NCBI GenBank assembly: GCA_050699435.1
Contig: JBOHGM010000001.1
Coordinates: forward strand, 1-64,000
DNA from: GCA-003244245 sp050699435
GTDB lineage: Bacteria; Actinomycetota; Actinomycetes; Mycobacteriales; Pseudonocardiaceae
DNA length: 64,000 bases
Reading direction: 5' to 3'
How positions within the stretch are numbered: position 1 is the stretch's first letter; each line of letters opens with the position of its first letter. The notes beneath the pieces are model-generated. The model did not search any database. It had not been told where the DNA came from and worked only from the letters and a program-made list of their open reading frames with translations. The translations under genes and the position numbers were made by a program. Shown piece by piece: positions 1 through 7,769 of the stretch.

Positions 1-8
1 GTACGGGC

Positions 9-1052
9 GTGGTGGCCGACACCGACATCCGGGTGAACGGAGCACGCTTGCCGCTCGATGCCCGGACCGACATCGAGTCGGTGACCGTCCTGGATGATCT
101 GAGCGCACTCAGCATGTTCACCCTGGTGCTCTACAACTGGGATCAGGAACAGCTGAGGGTCTCCTGGTCGGACTCCTCGCTCTTCGCGATCGGTGCCGAG
201 GTCCAGATCGCGCTCGGCTTCGTCAACGATCTGCACAGGGTCATGACGGGGGAGATCACCAGCCTGGAGCCGGCGTTCACCTCGGATCAGCCGCCGATGC
301 TGACCGTCCGCGGTTACGACTACCGGCACCGTCTGGCCCGCGGCCGCAAGACCCGCACTTTCTCCCACATGAAGGACAGCGCGATCGTGAGCCAGGTGGC
401 ACGTGGCGCCGGGTTGCGCGCCCAGGTGAAAGACACCGGAACCAGCCTGGACTACGTGGTCCAGCACAACCAGACCGATCTCGAATTTCTGCAGAAACGT
501 GCCCAGCTGATCGGGTACGAACTCTACGTCCGGGAGAAGGTGCTTTATTTTCAGCCACCGCAGCACGCCGGCCGGGCCTCGGTCACCCTGCAGGTCGGCC
601 GGGATCTCACCGAGTTCACGCCGCGGTTGCGCTCACTGGACCAGGTGGGCGAGATGACCGTGCGGGGCTGGGACGCGATGCAGAAAGAGGTGATCGTCGG
701 CTCGGCGGCCACCGGCCAGGAGTCCACCACGATGGGCGGCAGGGCATCCGGGCCGCGGCGGACCAGCCGAGCCTTCGGGAAGGCAGGCGCCACCAGCGTG
801 GACGTCCCGGTACAGACCAAGGCACGTGCCGACCAGATGGCGCGCGGCCGATTCGACGACATGGCGTTGACCTACATCCAGGGCGAGGCGGAGTGCGCCG
901 GGCACCCACGACTGCACGCGGGCACGGTGGTCGACATCCAAGGGGCGGGCGAGACCTTCAGCGGTGCCTACTACCTGACGTCCGTCACCCACACGGTGGC
1001 TCCGAGTGTGGGTTACCGGACCTATCTCGACGTCCGGAGGAATGCAGCGTGA
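9..1052 (+). CDS. eCIS hub protein, phage late control gpD-like (VgrG N-terminal domain)
   Basis: Baseplate hub protein that would sit as a trimer between the inner tube and the spike of a contractile injection particle. The 347-residue product has the alternating beta-strand pattern of the gpD/VgrG hub, including a stretch near residues 152-175 (QTDLEFLQKRA, then YELYVRE) typical of that fold, and ends in an OB-like part near residues 295-345. It carries only the hub; the spike is the next gene, whereas Afp8/VgrG proteins fuse the two. Its GTG sits nine bases into the window, so a start further upstream cannot be excluded. The stop overlaps the next start (GTGA). The family call rests on sequence feel plus the clear baseplate neighbours. 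Confidence 0.85.
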   Translation: MVADTDIRVNGARLPLDARTDIESVTVLDDLSALSMFTLVLYNWDQEQLRVSWSDSSLFAIGAEVQIALGFVNDLHRVMTGEITSLEPAFTSDQPPMLTVRGYDYRHRLARGRKTRTFSHMKDSAIVSQVARGAGLRAQVKDTGTSLDYVVQHNQTDLEFLQKRAQLIGYELYVREKVLYFQPPQHAGRASVTLQVGRDLTEFTPRLRSLDQVGEMTVRGWDAMQKEVIVGSAATGQESTTMGGRASGPRRTSRAFGKAGATSVDVPVQTKARADQMARGRFDDMALTYIQGEAECAGHPRLHAGTVVDIQGAGETFSGAYYLTSVTHTVAPSVGYRTYLDVRRNAA

Positions 1053-1690
1053 CCAACGTCTTCAGCCAGCTCGCGATACCCGCCGAGGTGGACGGTCGAT
1101 TCTACGGCGTGTCATTCGGGATCGTCACCAACAACAAGGATCCCGACGGGCTCGGCCGGGTCCGGCTCAAGCTGCCCTGGCTGGCTGACGACGCGGAGAG
1201 CACCTGGGCCCGGGTGGCGACGCCGATGGCCGGGCCGGAGCGTGGTTGCTATTTCCTGCCGGAGGTCGACGACGAGGTGCTGGTCGCCTTCGAGCACGGC
1301 AGCCCGGAGTTCCCCTATGTTCTGGGGGGGCTGTGGAACGGTAAGGACAAGCCCCCGGTGTCGAACAGTGACGGCAAGAACGATGTGCGGATGATCAAGT
1401 CGCGCAACGGGAACGTGATACGGCTGACCGACACCGACGGCTCCGAGCAGATCGAGATCATCGACAAGAGTGCCAAGAACAGCATCGTGATCAGCACGAA
1501 AGACAACAAGATCACGATCACCGCCGATGCGGACGTCGTCATCCAAGCCACGAACGGCAAGCTCCAGCTCAGCGGCACAGGTGTCGAGATCACCTCGCAA
1601 GCGGATGTGAAGATCGAGGCCAAGAGCAATCTCGCGCTGAAATCCAATGCCCAGCTGAATATCAAGGGCCGGATCGTCAATATCAACTAG
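1049..1690 (+). CDS. eCIS spike protein, baseplate assembly protein V / gp5-gp45-like
   Basis: Central spike that pierces the target envelope below the hub. The first 90 or so residues form the gp5-type OB fold: FYGVSFGIVTNNKDPDGLGR leads into WARVATPMAG, then EVDDEVLVAFEHG and the ending YVLGGLWNG. From about residue 110 to 213 come short repeated beta strands rich in Ile, Val, Lys and Asn, as expected of a trimeric beta-helix needle. I chose the GTG at 1049, which overlaps the hub stop and has GGAGG eight bases upstream; an earlier in-frame start would lie inside the hub gene. 213 residues. Confidence 0.9.
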   Translation: MTNVFSQLAIPAEVDGRFYGVSFGIVTNNKDPDGLGRVRLKLPWLADDAESTWARVATPMAGPERGCYFLPEVDDEVLVAFEHGSPEFPYVLGGLWNGKDKPPVSNSDGKNDVRMIKSRNGNVIRLTDTDGSEQIEIIDKSAKNSIVISTKDNKITITADADVVIQATNGKLQLSGTGVEITSQADVKIEAKSNLALKSNAQLNIKGRIVNIN

Positions 1691-1729
1691 GAATCAACTT
1701 GGTATCAACCTAGGAGGAGGTGGCTCGAA

Positions 1730-2131
1730 GTGGGGCAGCCGGCCGCGAAGCAGGGAGATCGGATCGTCGGCACCGACATTCACATCGTTATGGTGCCTGC
1801 CCCGGCGGCGCCACCGGTACCGACGCCGCTGCCGCACCCGTTCATCGGAATGATCAACGGCGGAGTGAGCTCCGATGTGAACATCACGGGCAAGCCGGCA
1901 GCGGTAGTGGGCAGCACGGCGGACAACACCCCGGCGCACATTCCCACCTCGCCGGGCACCACCTTCCAGAAGCCTCCGGCCAACAAGGCCACCATCCAGC
2001 GCGGCAGCGCGACCGTCATGATCAACGGAAAGCCTGCGGCCCGGACCGGTGACACCGCGCTGACCTGCAACGACCCTTTTGACCTTCCCTCCGGGACGGT
2101 GCTCGCCGTCGGCACCGTGATGGTCGGATGA
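1730..2131 (+). CDS. PAAR-domain spike tip protein
   Basis: Small protein that caps the spike as a sharp, metal-stabilised cone and can carry effectors. The literal PAAR tetrapeptide lies at residues 102-105 (GKPAARTGDTA), and the N-terminal half holds the glycine- and proline-rich strands typical of the fold. GTG start with a strong AGGAGGAGG about ten bases upstream. At 133 residues it is a bare PAAR protein with no C-terminal toxin extension, so any cargo must be carried differently. It lies between the spike and gp25 genes, as in Afp/PVC-type clusters. Confidence 0.9.
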   Translation: MGQPAAKQGDRIVGTDIHIVMVPAPAAPPVPTPLPHPFIGMINGGVSSDVNITGKPAAVVGSTADNTPAHIPTSPGTTFQKPPANKATIQRGSATVMINGKPAARTGDTALTCNDPFDLPSGTVLAVGTVMVG

Positions 2132-2134
2132 TCG

Positions 2135-2551
2135 GTGACGACCGCGATGGAACAGGGATTTCTCGGCAGCGGCTGGGCCTTTCCGGTGCGGCTGGACGAG
2201 CACCAGCACGTGCAGATGACGGCTAGCGGCGACGAGGCCATCCGCCAGTCGATCTGGATGATCCTCGGCACCGCGCGCGGCGAACGCGTGATGCGTCCCG
2301 ACTTCGGCTGCGGCATTCATGACCTGGTGTTCGGCGTGCACGACGCGGGCACCGCCAACGCGATCTGTGGGGCGGTGCGCGAGGCGCTGGCCAGCTGGGA
2401 GCCGCGCATCGACGTGCTGGACGTCTCCGCGGTTCCCGACACCGCCACTCCCGGTGTTGCGGCGCCGAACCGGCTGCTCATCGAGATCAACTACCAGGTG
2501 CGGTCGAGCAACAGCCGCTTCAACCTGGTCTACCCCTTCTACCTGGAATGA
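2135..2551 (+). CDS. Baseplate wedge protein, gp25/GPW family
   Basis: T4 gp25-like wedge protein, which starts sheath polymerisation on the baseplate in contractile systems. The 138-residue product is typical in length. Residues 40-60 carry the family signature: a helix ending in WMILGTARGERVM followed by PDFGCG. The GTG start lies three bases after the PAAR stop and its own stop overlaps the next ATG, so translation is probably coupled along the operon. Confidence 0.92.
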   Translation: MTTAMEQGFLGSGWAFPVRLDEHQHVQMTASGDEAIRQSIWMILGTARGERVMRPDFGCGIHDLVFGVHDAGTANAICGAVREALASWEPRIDVLDVSAVPDTATPGVAAPNRLLIEINYQVRSSNSRFNLVYPFYLE

Positions 2552-5500
2552 CCGGGCAGCCACCGCCGATCGACCCGCGCGATCGGCACCAGCTCATCGA
2601 GCAGACCACCGAGCTCGCGCAGCTCTACAGCGATTGGTGGCCGGACCCCGCCCGCCCCGACGCCGGACAGGCGCTGATCGGCATCGTCGCCCGCTTCGCC
2701 GAGCTGGTGGTCCAGCGCATCAACCGCGCGCCGGAGCGCAACTACCTCGCCTTCCTGAACCTGATCGGGACCCAGCCGCTGCCGCCGCTGCCCGCGCGCG
2801 TGCCGTTGACCTTCAGCCTCGCCGAGCGCAGCCCGGCCGACGCCGTGGTGCCCGTGGGCACCCAGGTCGCCGCCGCAGCTCTGGAAGGTGCGGAGGACGA
2901 GGTCGTCTTCGAGACCGAGGCGTCGCTGGTGGTCACCCGCGCCCAGCTGCAGGCCGTCGTCGTCGGCGATGCCGAGAACGACTCGTACAGCGACCGCACC
3001 ACGCCGGCGCTGAGCGCCGACGGCGACCCCTTCGCTGCCTTCGTGGGCGACCAGCTGACACCGCACCAGTTGTTCGTCGCCTGCGACCCGGTGCTGACCG
3101 GTCCGGGTGAGAAGGACGTCACGCTCGTGCTCAGCACACCGGACGGCGCGCAATTGGCGAGCTGGCCGATCTCGTGGGCGTACTGGGACGGCGCCGGGTG
3201 GCGGCCCGCGAGCAGCAGCGCGACGGCACGCGACGGTGCCTGGCGGGTGAGGCTTGCGGGGCTGCCGCAGCTACCCCCCCACGAGGTGAACGGAATCTCC
3301 GCCGGCTGGGTGCGCGCGCAGCTGGATATGGCGCTGCCGCCGGGGAAGTCCGGGCTCGCGCCCGAGTCGGTCGCGGTCGGCCGCAGAGCTCCGCAGGACG
3401 AGGTGGCCGGGCTGTTCCCCTTCGGCGAGACCAGCCAGGTCAAGTGGTTCTACCTCAGCGCCGACGAGGCGATCGCCGCGGGCGGCGCGACTGCGCACTT
3501 CGACGTCCGGCTGTCCCGTCCCGGGAGTGCGCGGGATCCGGCCACCCCGGTGCGGCTGGTGTGGTCCTACAAGGTGGCCAACGAGTGGAAGGAGCTGGGG
3601 CGGTCGAGCTCGCAGGCCGACCGGGCCGACAGCAGTGACGTCGGTTTCCGGGACGGGTCCCGGGCGCTGACCCGCAACGGTGACATCAGCTTCCAGGTGC
3701 CCCCGCGGTGGCCCCGGGAGCTCTTCTGGGACCGCTTCGGCCGTTGGCTGCGGGTGGAGATCGCCGACGACGGCGGGGCGTACGCGACGCTGCCCCAGCT
3801 CGCGTCGCTGACCGCGAGCTACGCCTGGGAGCTGCCCACCATCACTGGGATCGAGGCGGTGCAGGACACGCCCCCGGAGCCGGTGGCGCCCCCAGCCGCC
3901 TTCTGCAACAGCAGCCCGCTGGACGTGAGCAAGGATCTCTACCCCTTCGGGGAGCAGCCGCGCTTCAACGACACCTTCTTCCTCGCCTGTGCCGACGGTC
4001 TGGCGCGTCCCGGCGCGACCGTCGAGCTCAGCGTGACCTTGACCAACGGGACCGACGGCGGTCCGGTGCCGAAGGTACGCACTGACGGCAAACCGGGGGT
4101 CGTCTGGGAAGCGTGGGACGGCTCCGGATGGCGCGCGGTGACCGTGGACGACAAGGACTACGCGTTCACCAAGGATATCGCGCTGAGGATCACCCTGCCT
4201 CCCGGCTTCGCGCCGACTCCGGTCAACGGCGCGGAGCACTATTGGTTGCGGGCCCGCCTCGTCCGGGGCCACTACGGCGAAGCCGCCGGCTACCGGCAGA
4301 AGCCCGACGGCACCTACGAACCGGACGCTGCCACGTTCGCGCCGCCGGTCGTCGCGACGCTGTCGTGGAAGCCGGGCCGGGAGCACGCGGCGCTGGTCCC
4401 CGCCTCGGCCTGCGTGAGCTGCAACGACTTCAGCTACTCGACTCACCGCCGGAGCGCCGATGCGCTGGAGCCGTTTGCGCCGTTCACCCCGGGGGCGGAC
4501 CGCGATCCCGCCCTGTATCTGGGGTTCGACCAGCCGTTGGACCCCCGGCCGGTGACGCTGTACCTCCAGGTCGAGCCGCCGGCGCCGGAGGAGGTCGCCG
4601 CCGACCAGCTCGCCGAGGTCGACCCGGCGACCCGGGCACAGGTGGTCTGGGAGTACAGCGGCCCGAACGGCTGGCAGCCGCTCGCCGCGGTCGACGAGAC
4701 CGAGGCACTGGCAGGCCGCGGGCTCGTCCAGTTCGTCGGACCGGCGGATCTGCTCGCCCGGGAATTCTTCGGCCGCAGCGGGTGCTGGGTGCGCGCTCGC
4801 TGGCAGCGGGGACAGTTCCCCGTTCCGCCACGACTGCGCCGGGTGCTGCTCAACACGACGTGGGCGAGGCAGGCCGTGACGATCCGGGACGAGATCCTCG
4901 GGTCGGGCAATGGGGACCCCGGCCAGGGCTTCTCGACCGCGCAGACCCCGGTGCTGGCGGGCCAGCGGCTGGTGGTCCGCGAGCCCGAACGCCCACCCCC
5001 GGGCGAGGCGGCGGCGCTGGATGCCGTCGAGGGTCCCGACGCGATCACCGTCACGGTGGACGATGGCGGGCAACCCGACGAGATCTGGGTGCGCTGGCAC
5101 CCGGTCCCGGACTTTCACCGGTCCGGCCCGCTGGACCGGCATTACACCGTCGATCCGCTCAGCGGGCAGATCCGCTTCGGTGACGGCCAGGCTGGGCGGG
5201 TGGCGCCGCGTGGTCAGAACAACGTCCGCATCACCTACCGCACCGGCGGTGGCGCGGCGGGCAACCGGGCCGCGGGGACGATCACGACGCTCAAGTCCGC
5301 TGTGCCCTACGTCGACACGGTCACCAACCACGAACGGTCCCAGGGGGGCTCCCCCCAGGAATCGATCGAGCGGCTCTACGACCGTGGTCCCCGGGTACTG
5401 CGCCACCGCGACCGGGCCGTCACCGCCCAGGACCTGGAGGACATCGCCTTCGACGCCTCGGCGGAGGTGGTCCGGGTCCGGGCTGTGCCACCCAGCCAGT

Positions 5501-6099
5501 TCGACCCGCTCGACCTGTGGCTCGACCCGGCAGCCCCCAAGCCCGGAGCCGCACACGGGGACGCCGAGGCCGGACGTGTCGGGATGATCGTGGTCCCGGA
5601 CTCCGCCGAGCCCCGCCCGGCACCGAGTCTGGGCCTGCTGCGCCAGGTGCACGCCCATCTCCGGGCTCGGGTTCCCGCGACCGCCGAGCTGTGGGTAGCC
5701 GGTCCCGAATGGATCCGGGTGACGGTCACCGCGACGGTGGTGCCACGCTCACCCGAGGTGGCCGATCCCGTCCGCGACCGGGTCCGGGCTGCTCTGGAGC
5801 ACTACCTGCACCCGCTGACCGGAGGACCGGACGGCAGCGGATGGGCTTTCGGTCGCAAGCCGCACCGCTCGGACCTGTTCGCGGTGACCGAGGCGGTGGA
5901 GGGAGTCGACCACATCCGCTCCCTCGAGGTGGCGCAAGTGGCGAAGTCCGAGGAGTTCGGCGGGCGGCTGGAACCCGTGCTCGGCCGCTCGCTGGCCGCT
6001 GCGGCCGCCCACCCCCCCGCGCCGGACCTGCTTCGCTGGCTCGGCCGGGCGCTGGTCTACTCCGGCCCGCACGCGATCACCGTGACCTTGCGAGGATGA
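2548..6099 (+). CDS. Large baseplate assembly protein, gpJ/gp6-like (Afp11 type)
   Basis: Major wedge protein of the baseplate, expected to form the ring around the hub. The 1183-residue size fits the large Afp11-like proteins of eCIS. The N-terminus has a wedge-start motif (ELAQLYSDWWPDPARPDAGQ, then VVQRINRAPERNYLAFLN). The middle consists of repeated beta-sandwich-like segments with recurring VVWEAWDGSGWR-type strands. The C-terminal third is baseplate-J-like (GGAAGNRAAGTI near residue 900, then LEHYLHPLTGGPDGSGW near residue 1085). It overlaps gp25 by ATGA. A long reading frame on the opposite strand of this gene is only a GC-driven shadow. Confidence 0.9.
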   Translation: MTGQPPPIDPRDRHQLIEQTTELAQLYSDWWPDPARPDAGQALIGIVARFAELVVQRINRAPERNYLAFLNLIGTQPLPPLPARVPLTFSLAERSPADAVVPVGTQVAAAALEGAEDEVVFETEASLVVTRAQLQAVVVGDAENDSYSDRTTPALSADGDPFAAFVGDQLTPHQLFVACDPVLTGPGEKDVTLVLSTPDGAQLASWPISWAYWDGAGWRPASSSATARDGAWRVRLAGLPQLPPHEVNGISAGWVRAQLDMALPPGKSGLAPESVAVGRRAPQDEVAGLFPFGETSQVKWFYLSADEAIAAGGATAHFDVRLSRPGSARDPATPVRLVWSYKVANEWKELGRSSSQADRADSSDVGFRDGSRALTRNGDISFQVPPRWPRELFWDRFGRWLRVEIADDGGAYATLPQLASLTASYAWELPTITGIEAVQDTPPEPVAPPAAFCNSSPLDVSKDLYPFGEQPRFNDTFFLACADGLARPGATVELSVTLTNGTDGGPVPKVRTDGKPGVVWEAWDGSGWRAVTVDDKDYAFTKDIALRITLPPGFAPTPVNGAEHYWLRARLVRGHYGEAAGYRQKPDGTYEPDAATFAPPVVATLSWKPGREHAALVPASACVSCNDFSYSTHRRSADALEPFAPFTPGADRDPALYLGFDQPLDPRPVTLYLQVEPPAPEEVAADQLAEVDPATRAQVVWEYSGPNGWQPLAAVDETEALAGRGLVQFVGPADLLAREFFGRSGCWVRARWQRGQFPVPPRLRRVLLNTTWARQAVTIRDEILGSGNGDPGQGFSTAQTPVLAGQRLVVREPERPPPGEAAALDAVEGPDAITVTVDDGGQPDEIWVRWHPVPDFHRSGPLDRHYTVDPLSGQIRFGDGQAGRVAPRGQNNVRITYRTGGGAAGNRAAGTITTLKSAVPYVDTVTNHERSQGGSPQESIERLYDRGPRVLRHRDRAVTAQDLEDIAFDASAEVVRVRAVPPSQFDPLDLWLDPAAPKPGAAHGDAEAGRVGMIVVPDSAEPRPAPSLGLLRQVHAHLRARVPATAELWVAGPEWIRVTVTATVVPRSPEVADPVRDRVRAALEHYLHPLTGGPDGSGWAFGRKPHRSDLFAVTEAVEGVDHIRSLEVAQVAKSEEFGGRLEPVLGRSLAAAAAHPPAPDLLRWLGRALVYSGPHAITVTLRG

Positions 6100-6109
6100 G
6101 GACCAGCCC

Positions 6110-7117
6110 ATGCCGATTCCGCTGCCGAATCTCGACGACCGCACGTTCGCCGATCTCACCGCGGAAGCGCGGTCGCTGGCTCCCGTGCTGTATCCGGAGT
6201 GGACTGATCACAACCCCAGTGACCCGGGGATCGTGCTCGTCGAGCTGCTGGCCTGGCTGACCGAGATGCTGCTCTTCGGGGTCAACCAGATCCCGGCGGC
6301 CAACACCCATAAGTTCCTGGGGTTGCTCAACGGTCCGGAGTGGTCCCCGGCCGACGGCGATCTCGACAAGGCCATCCGCCAGACGATGCGCGACCTGCAC
6401 GAGCGGTACCGGGCCGTCACTGCCGAGGACTATGAGTACCTGGTCCGCGAGACCTGGCCGCGCAGCCCGGAGGCCGCCGGGATGGATGTCCTCGCCCGGG
6501 TGCGGTGCATCCCCGGCCGGGACCTGACCGCGGCCGATCCCTCGGCGCCCGCCCCGGCACACGTCAGCGTGGTCATCGTGCCGGACGTTGAGAGGACGCC
6601 AGCGGTTGGGGAACCCGGCTCGCAGGCGCCAACCCACCCGGCGTCCACCCACCCCGTGCCCACCGAGGCGCTGATCACCGCACTGAGCCGCTTCCTGGCC
6701 CCCCGGCGCATTCTGACCACGCGCCACCACGTGATCGGGCCGAGCTACGTCGACGTCGGGATCGCGGCTAATCTCGCGCTGCACGAGGACGCACCTCCTC
6801 CCGATGCCCTCGAACAAGCTCGTGACCGGTTGACGGCGTTCCTCCATCCCCTGCACGGTGGTACAGACCGAGCCGGCTGGCCCTTCGGGCAGAACGTCTA
6901 CGTCTCGGAGGTCTACGCCGTCCTTGAACAGGCCAACCTCGTCGACTACGTGGAAGAGGTCCGGCTCACCGGCCCGACGCCCCTCCCGGATTCCCGAGGC
7001 CAGGTAGTCGGCATCGAGCTGGACGCCCATCAGCTGGTCCGCCTCGCCCGGCTCGATCTCGTGGGCTACGACAGCTACGGCCGGACCCACCCACTGTCCT
7101 GGACGAGCCCGTCATGA
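6110..7117 (+). CDS. Second baseplate J-like wedge protein (Afp12 type)
   Basis: Smaller partner of the preceding wedge protein. The 335-residue product begins with a start motif (LPNLDDRTFADL, then LYPEWTDHNPSDPGIVLVELL) found in eCIS and phage J-type proteins. It ends with a baseplate-J C-terminal block (LTAFLHPLHGGTDRAGWPFG, then VYVSEVYAVLEQ), which closely parallels the end of the large wedge protein. A proline- and threonine-rich linker near residues 165-185 separates the halves. The start lies ten bases after the previous stop; the end overlaps the next gene by ATGA. Confidence 0.87.
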   Translation: MPIPLPNLDDRTFADLTAEARSLAPVLYPEWTDHNPSDPGIVLVELLAWLTEMLLFGVNQIPAANTHKFLGLLNGPEWSPADGDLDKAIRQTMRDLHERYRAVTAEDYEYLVRETWPRSPEAAGMDVLARVRCIPGRDLTAADPSAPAPAHVSVVIVPDVERTPAVGEPGSQAPTHPASTHPVPTEALITALSRFLAPRRILTTRHHVIGPSYVDVGIAANLALHEDAPPPDALEQARDRLTAFLHPLHGGTDRAGWPFGQNVYVSEVYAVLEQANLVDYVEEVRLTGPTPLPDSRGQVVGIELDAHQLVRLARLDLVGYDSYGRTHPLSWTSPS

Positions 7118-7755
7118 GCGCGCCCATGAGCAGCTATCTCGACCACCTGCCGGCGGTCTTCCGGGAGGATCCCTTCGTCGGCCGGTTCCTGCTGGCCTTC
7201 GAAGCGGTGCTGACCGGCGCCGACGACGTCGAAGGGCTCGAGCAGATCATCGGCCGGATCGCCGACTACCTGGATCCCCAGACTGCGCCCGACGAGTTCC
7301 TGCCCTGGCTCGCCGGATGGGTGGCCTTAAGCCTGCGCTCCGACTGGGACGCGGACACCAAACGTGGATTCATCTCCGAGGTCGTGCCGCTCTACCGTCA
7401 GCGTGGCACGCTCGTCGGCCTGCAACGGATACTGGAGATCTACCTGCGCCCGCTGGGCGACGAGGTGACCCGCGACGACGTGGCCATCTTCGACGAGTTC
7501 GACCAGCCCGCACATTTCTTCCAGGTCCAGCTGACCCTGAGCGACGCCGACCCCACCCGGCTGCGGGCAACCCAGGAGATCGCCCGAGCCATCATCGACC
7601 GGGAGAAGCCGGCGCACACGTTCTACGCACTGAATGTCGCGATCCCGACGATGCGGCTGGTCTCCGAGCAGCTGAAGAAGCTCGAAAAAGACGTCCCAGA
7701 GCTGCTCATCCTCGGCCAGAACACCTGGCTCGGCACGAACACCACGACCCGATAA
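7114..7755 (+). CDS. Phage tail protein I (gpI)-like baseplate protein
   Basis: Protein of the P2 gpI class, which links the wedge to the fibre in contractile tails. The 213-residue product has YLDHLPAVFRED at the start and the conserved FLPWLAGWVALSLRSDW at about residues 63-79, followed by KRGFISEVVPLYRQRGT. Its position between J-type wedge genes and a fibre gene fits. ATG overlaps the previous stop; a second in-frame ATG four codons later is an alternative. Confidence 0.87.
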   Translation: MSAPMSSYLDHLPAVFREDPFVGRFLLAFEAVLTGADDVEGLEQIIGRIADYLDPQTAPDEFLPWLAGWVALSLRSDWDADTKRGFISEVVPLYRQRGTLVGLQRILEIYLRPLGDEVTRDDVAIFDEFDQPAHFFQVQLTLSDADPTRLRATQEIARAIIDREKPAHTFYALNVAIPTMRLVSEQLKKLEKDVPELLILGQNTWLGTNTTTR

Positions 7756-7769
7756 CGGAAGGAACCTCG

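Noticed and set aside
3271..5658. A 795-codon open frame on the minus strand
   Set aside because: It is antisense to the well-conserved baseplate J gene, has shadow composition (Arg, Val, Gly, Asp) and no recognisable domain; long antisense frames are expected at this GC content.
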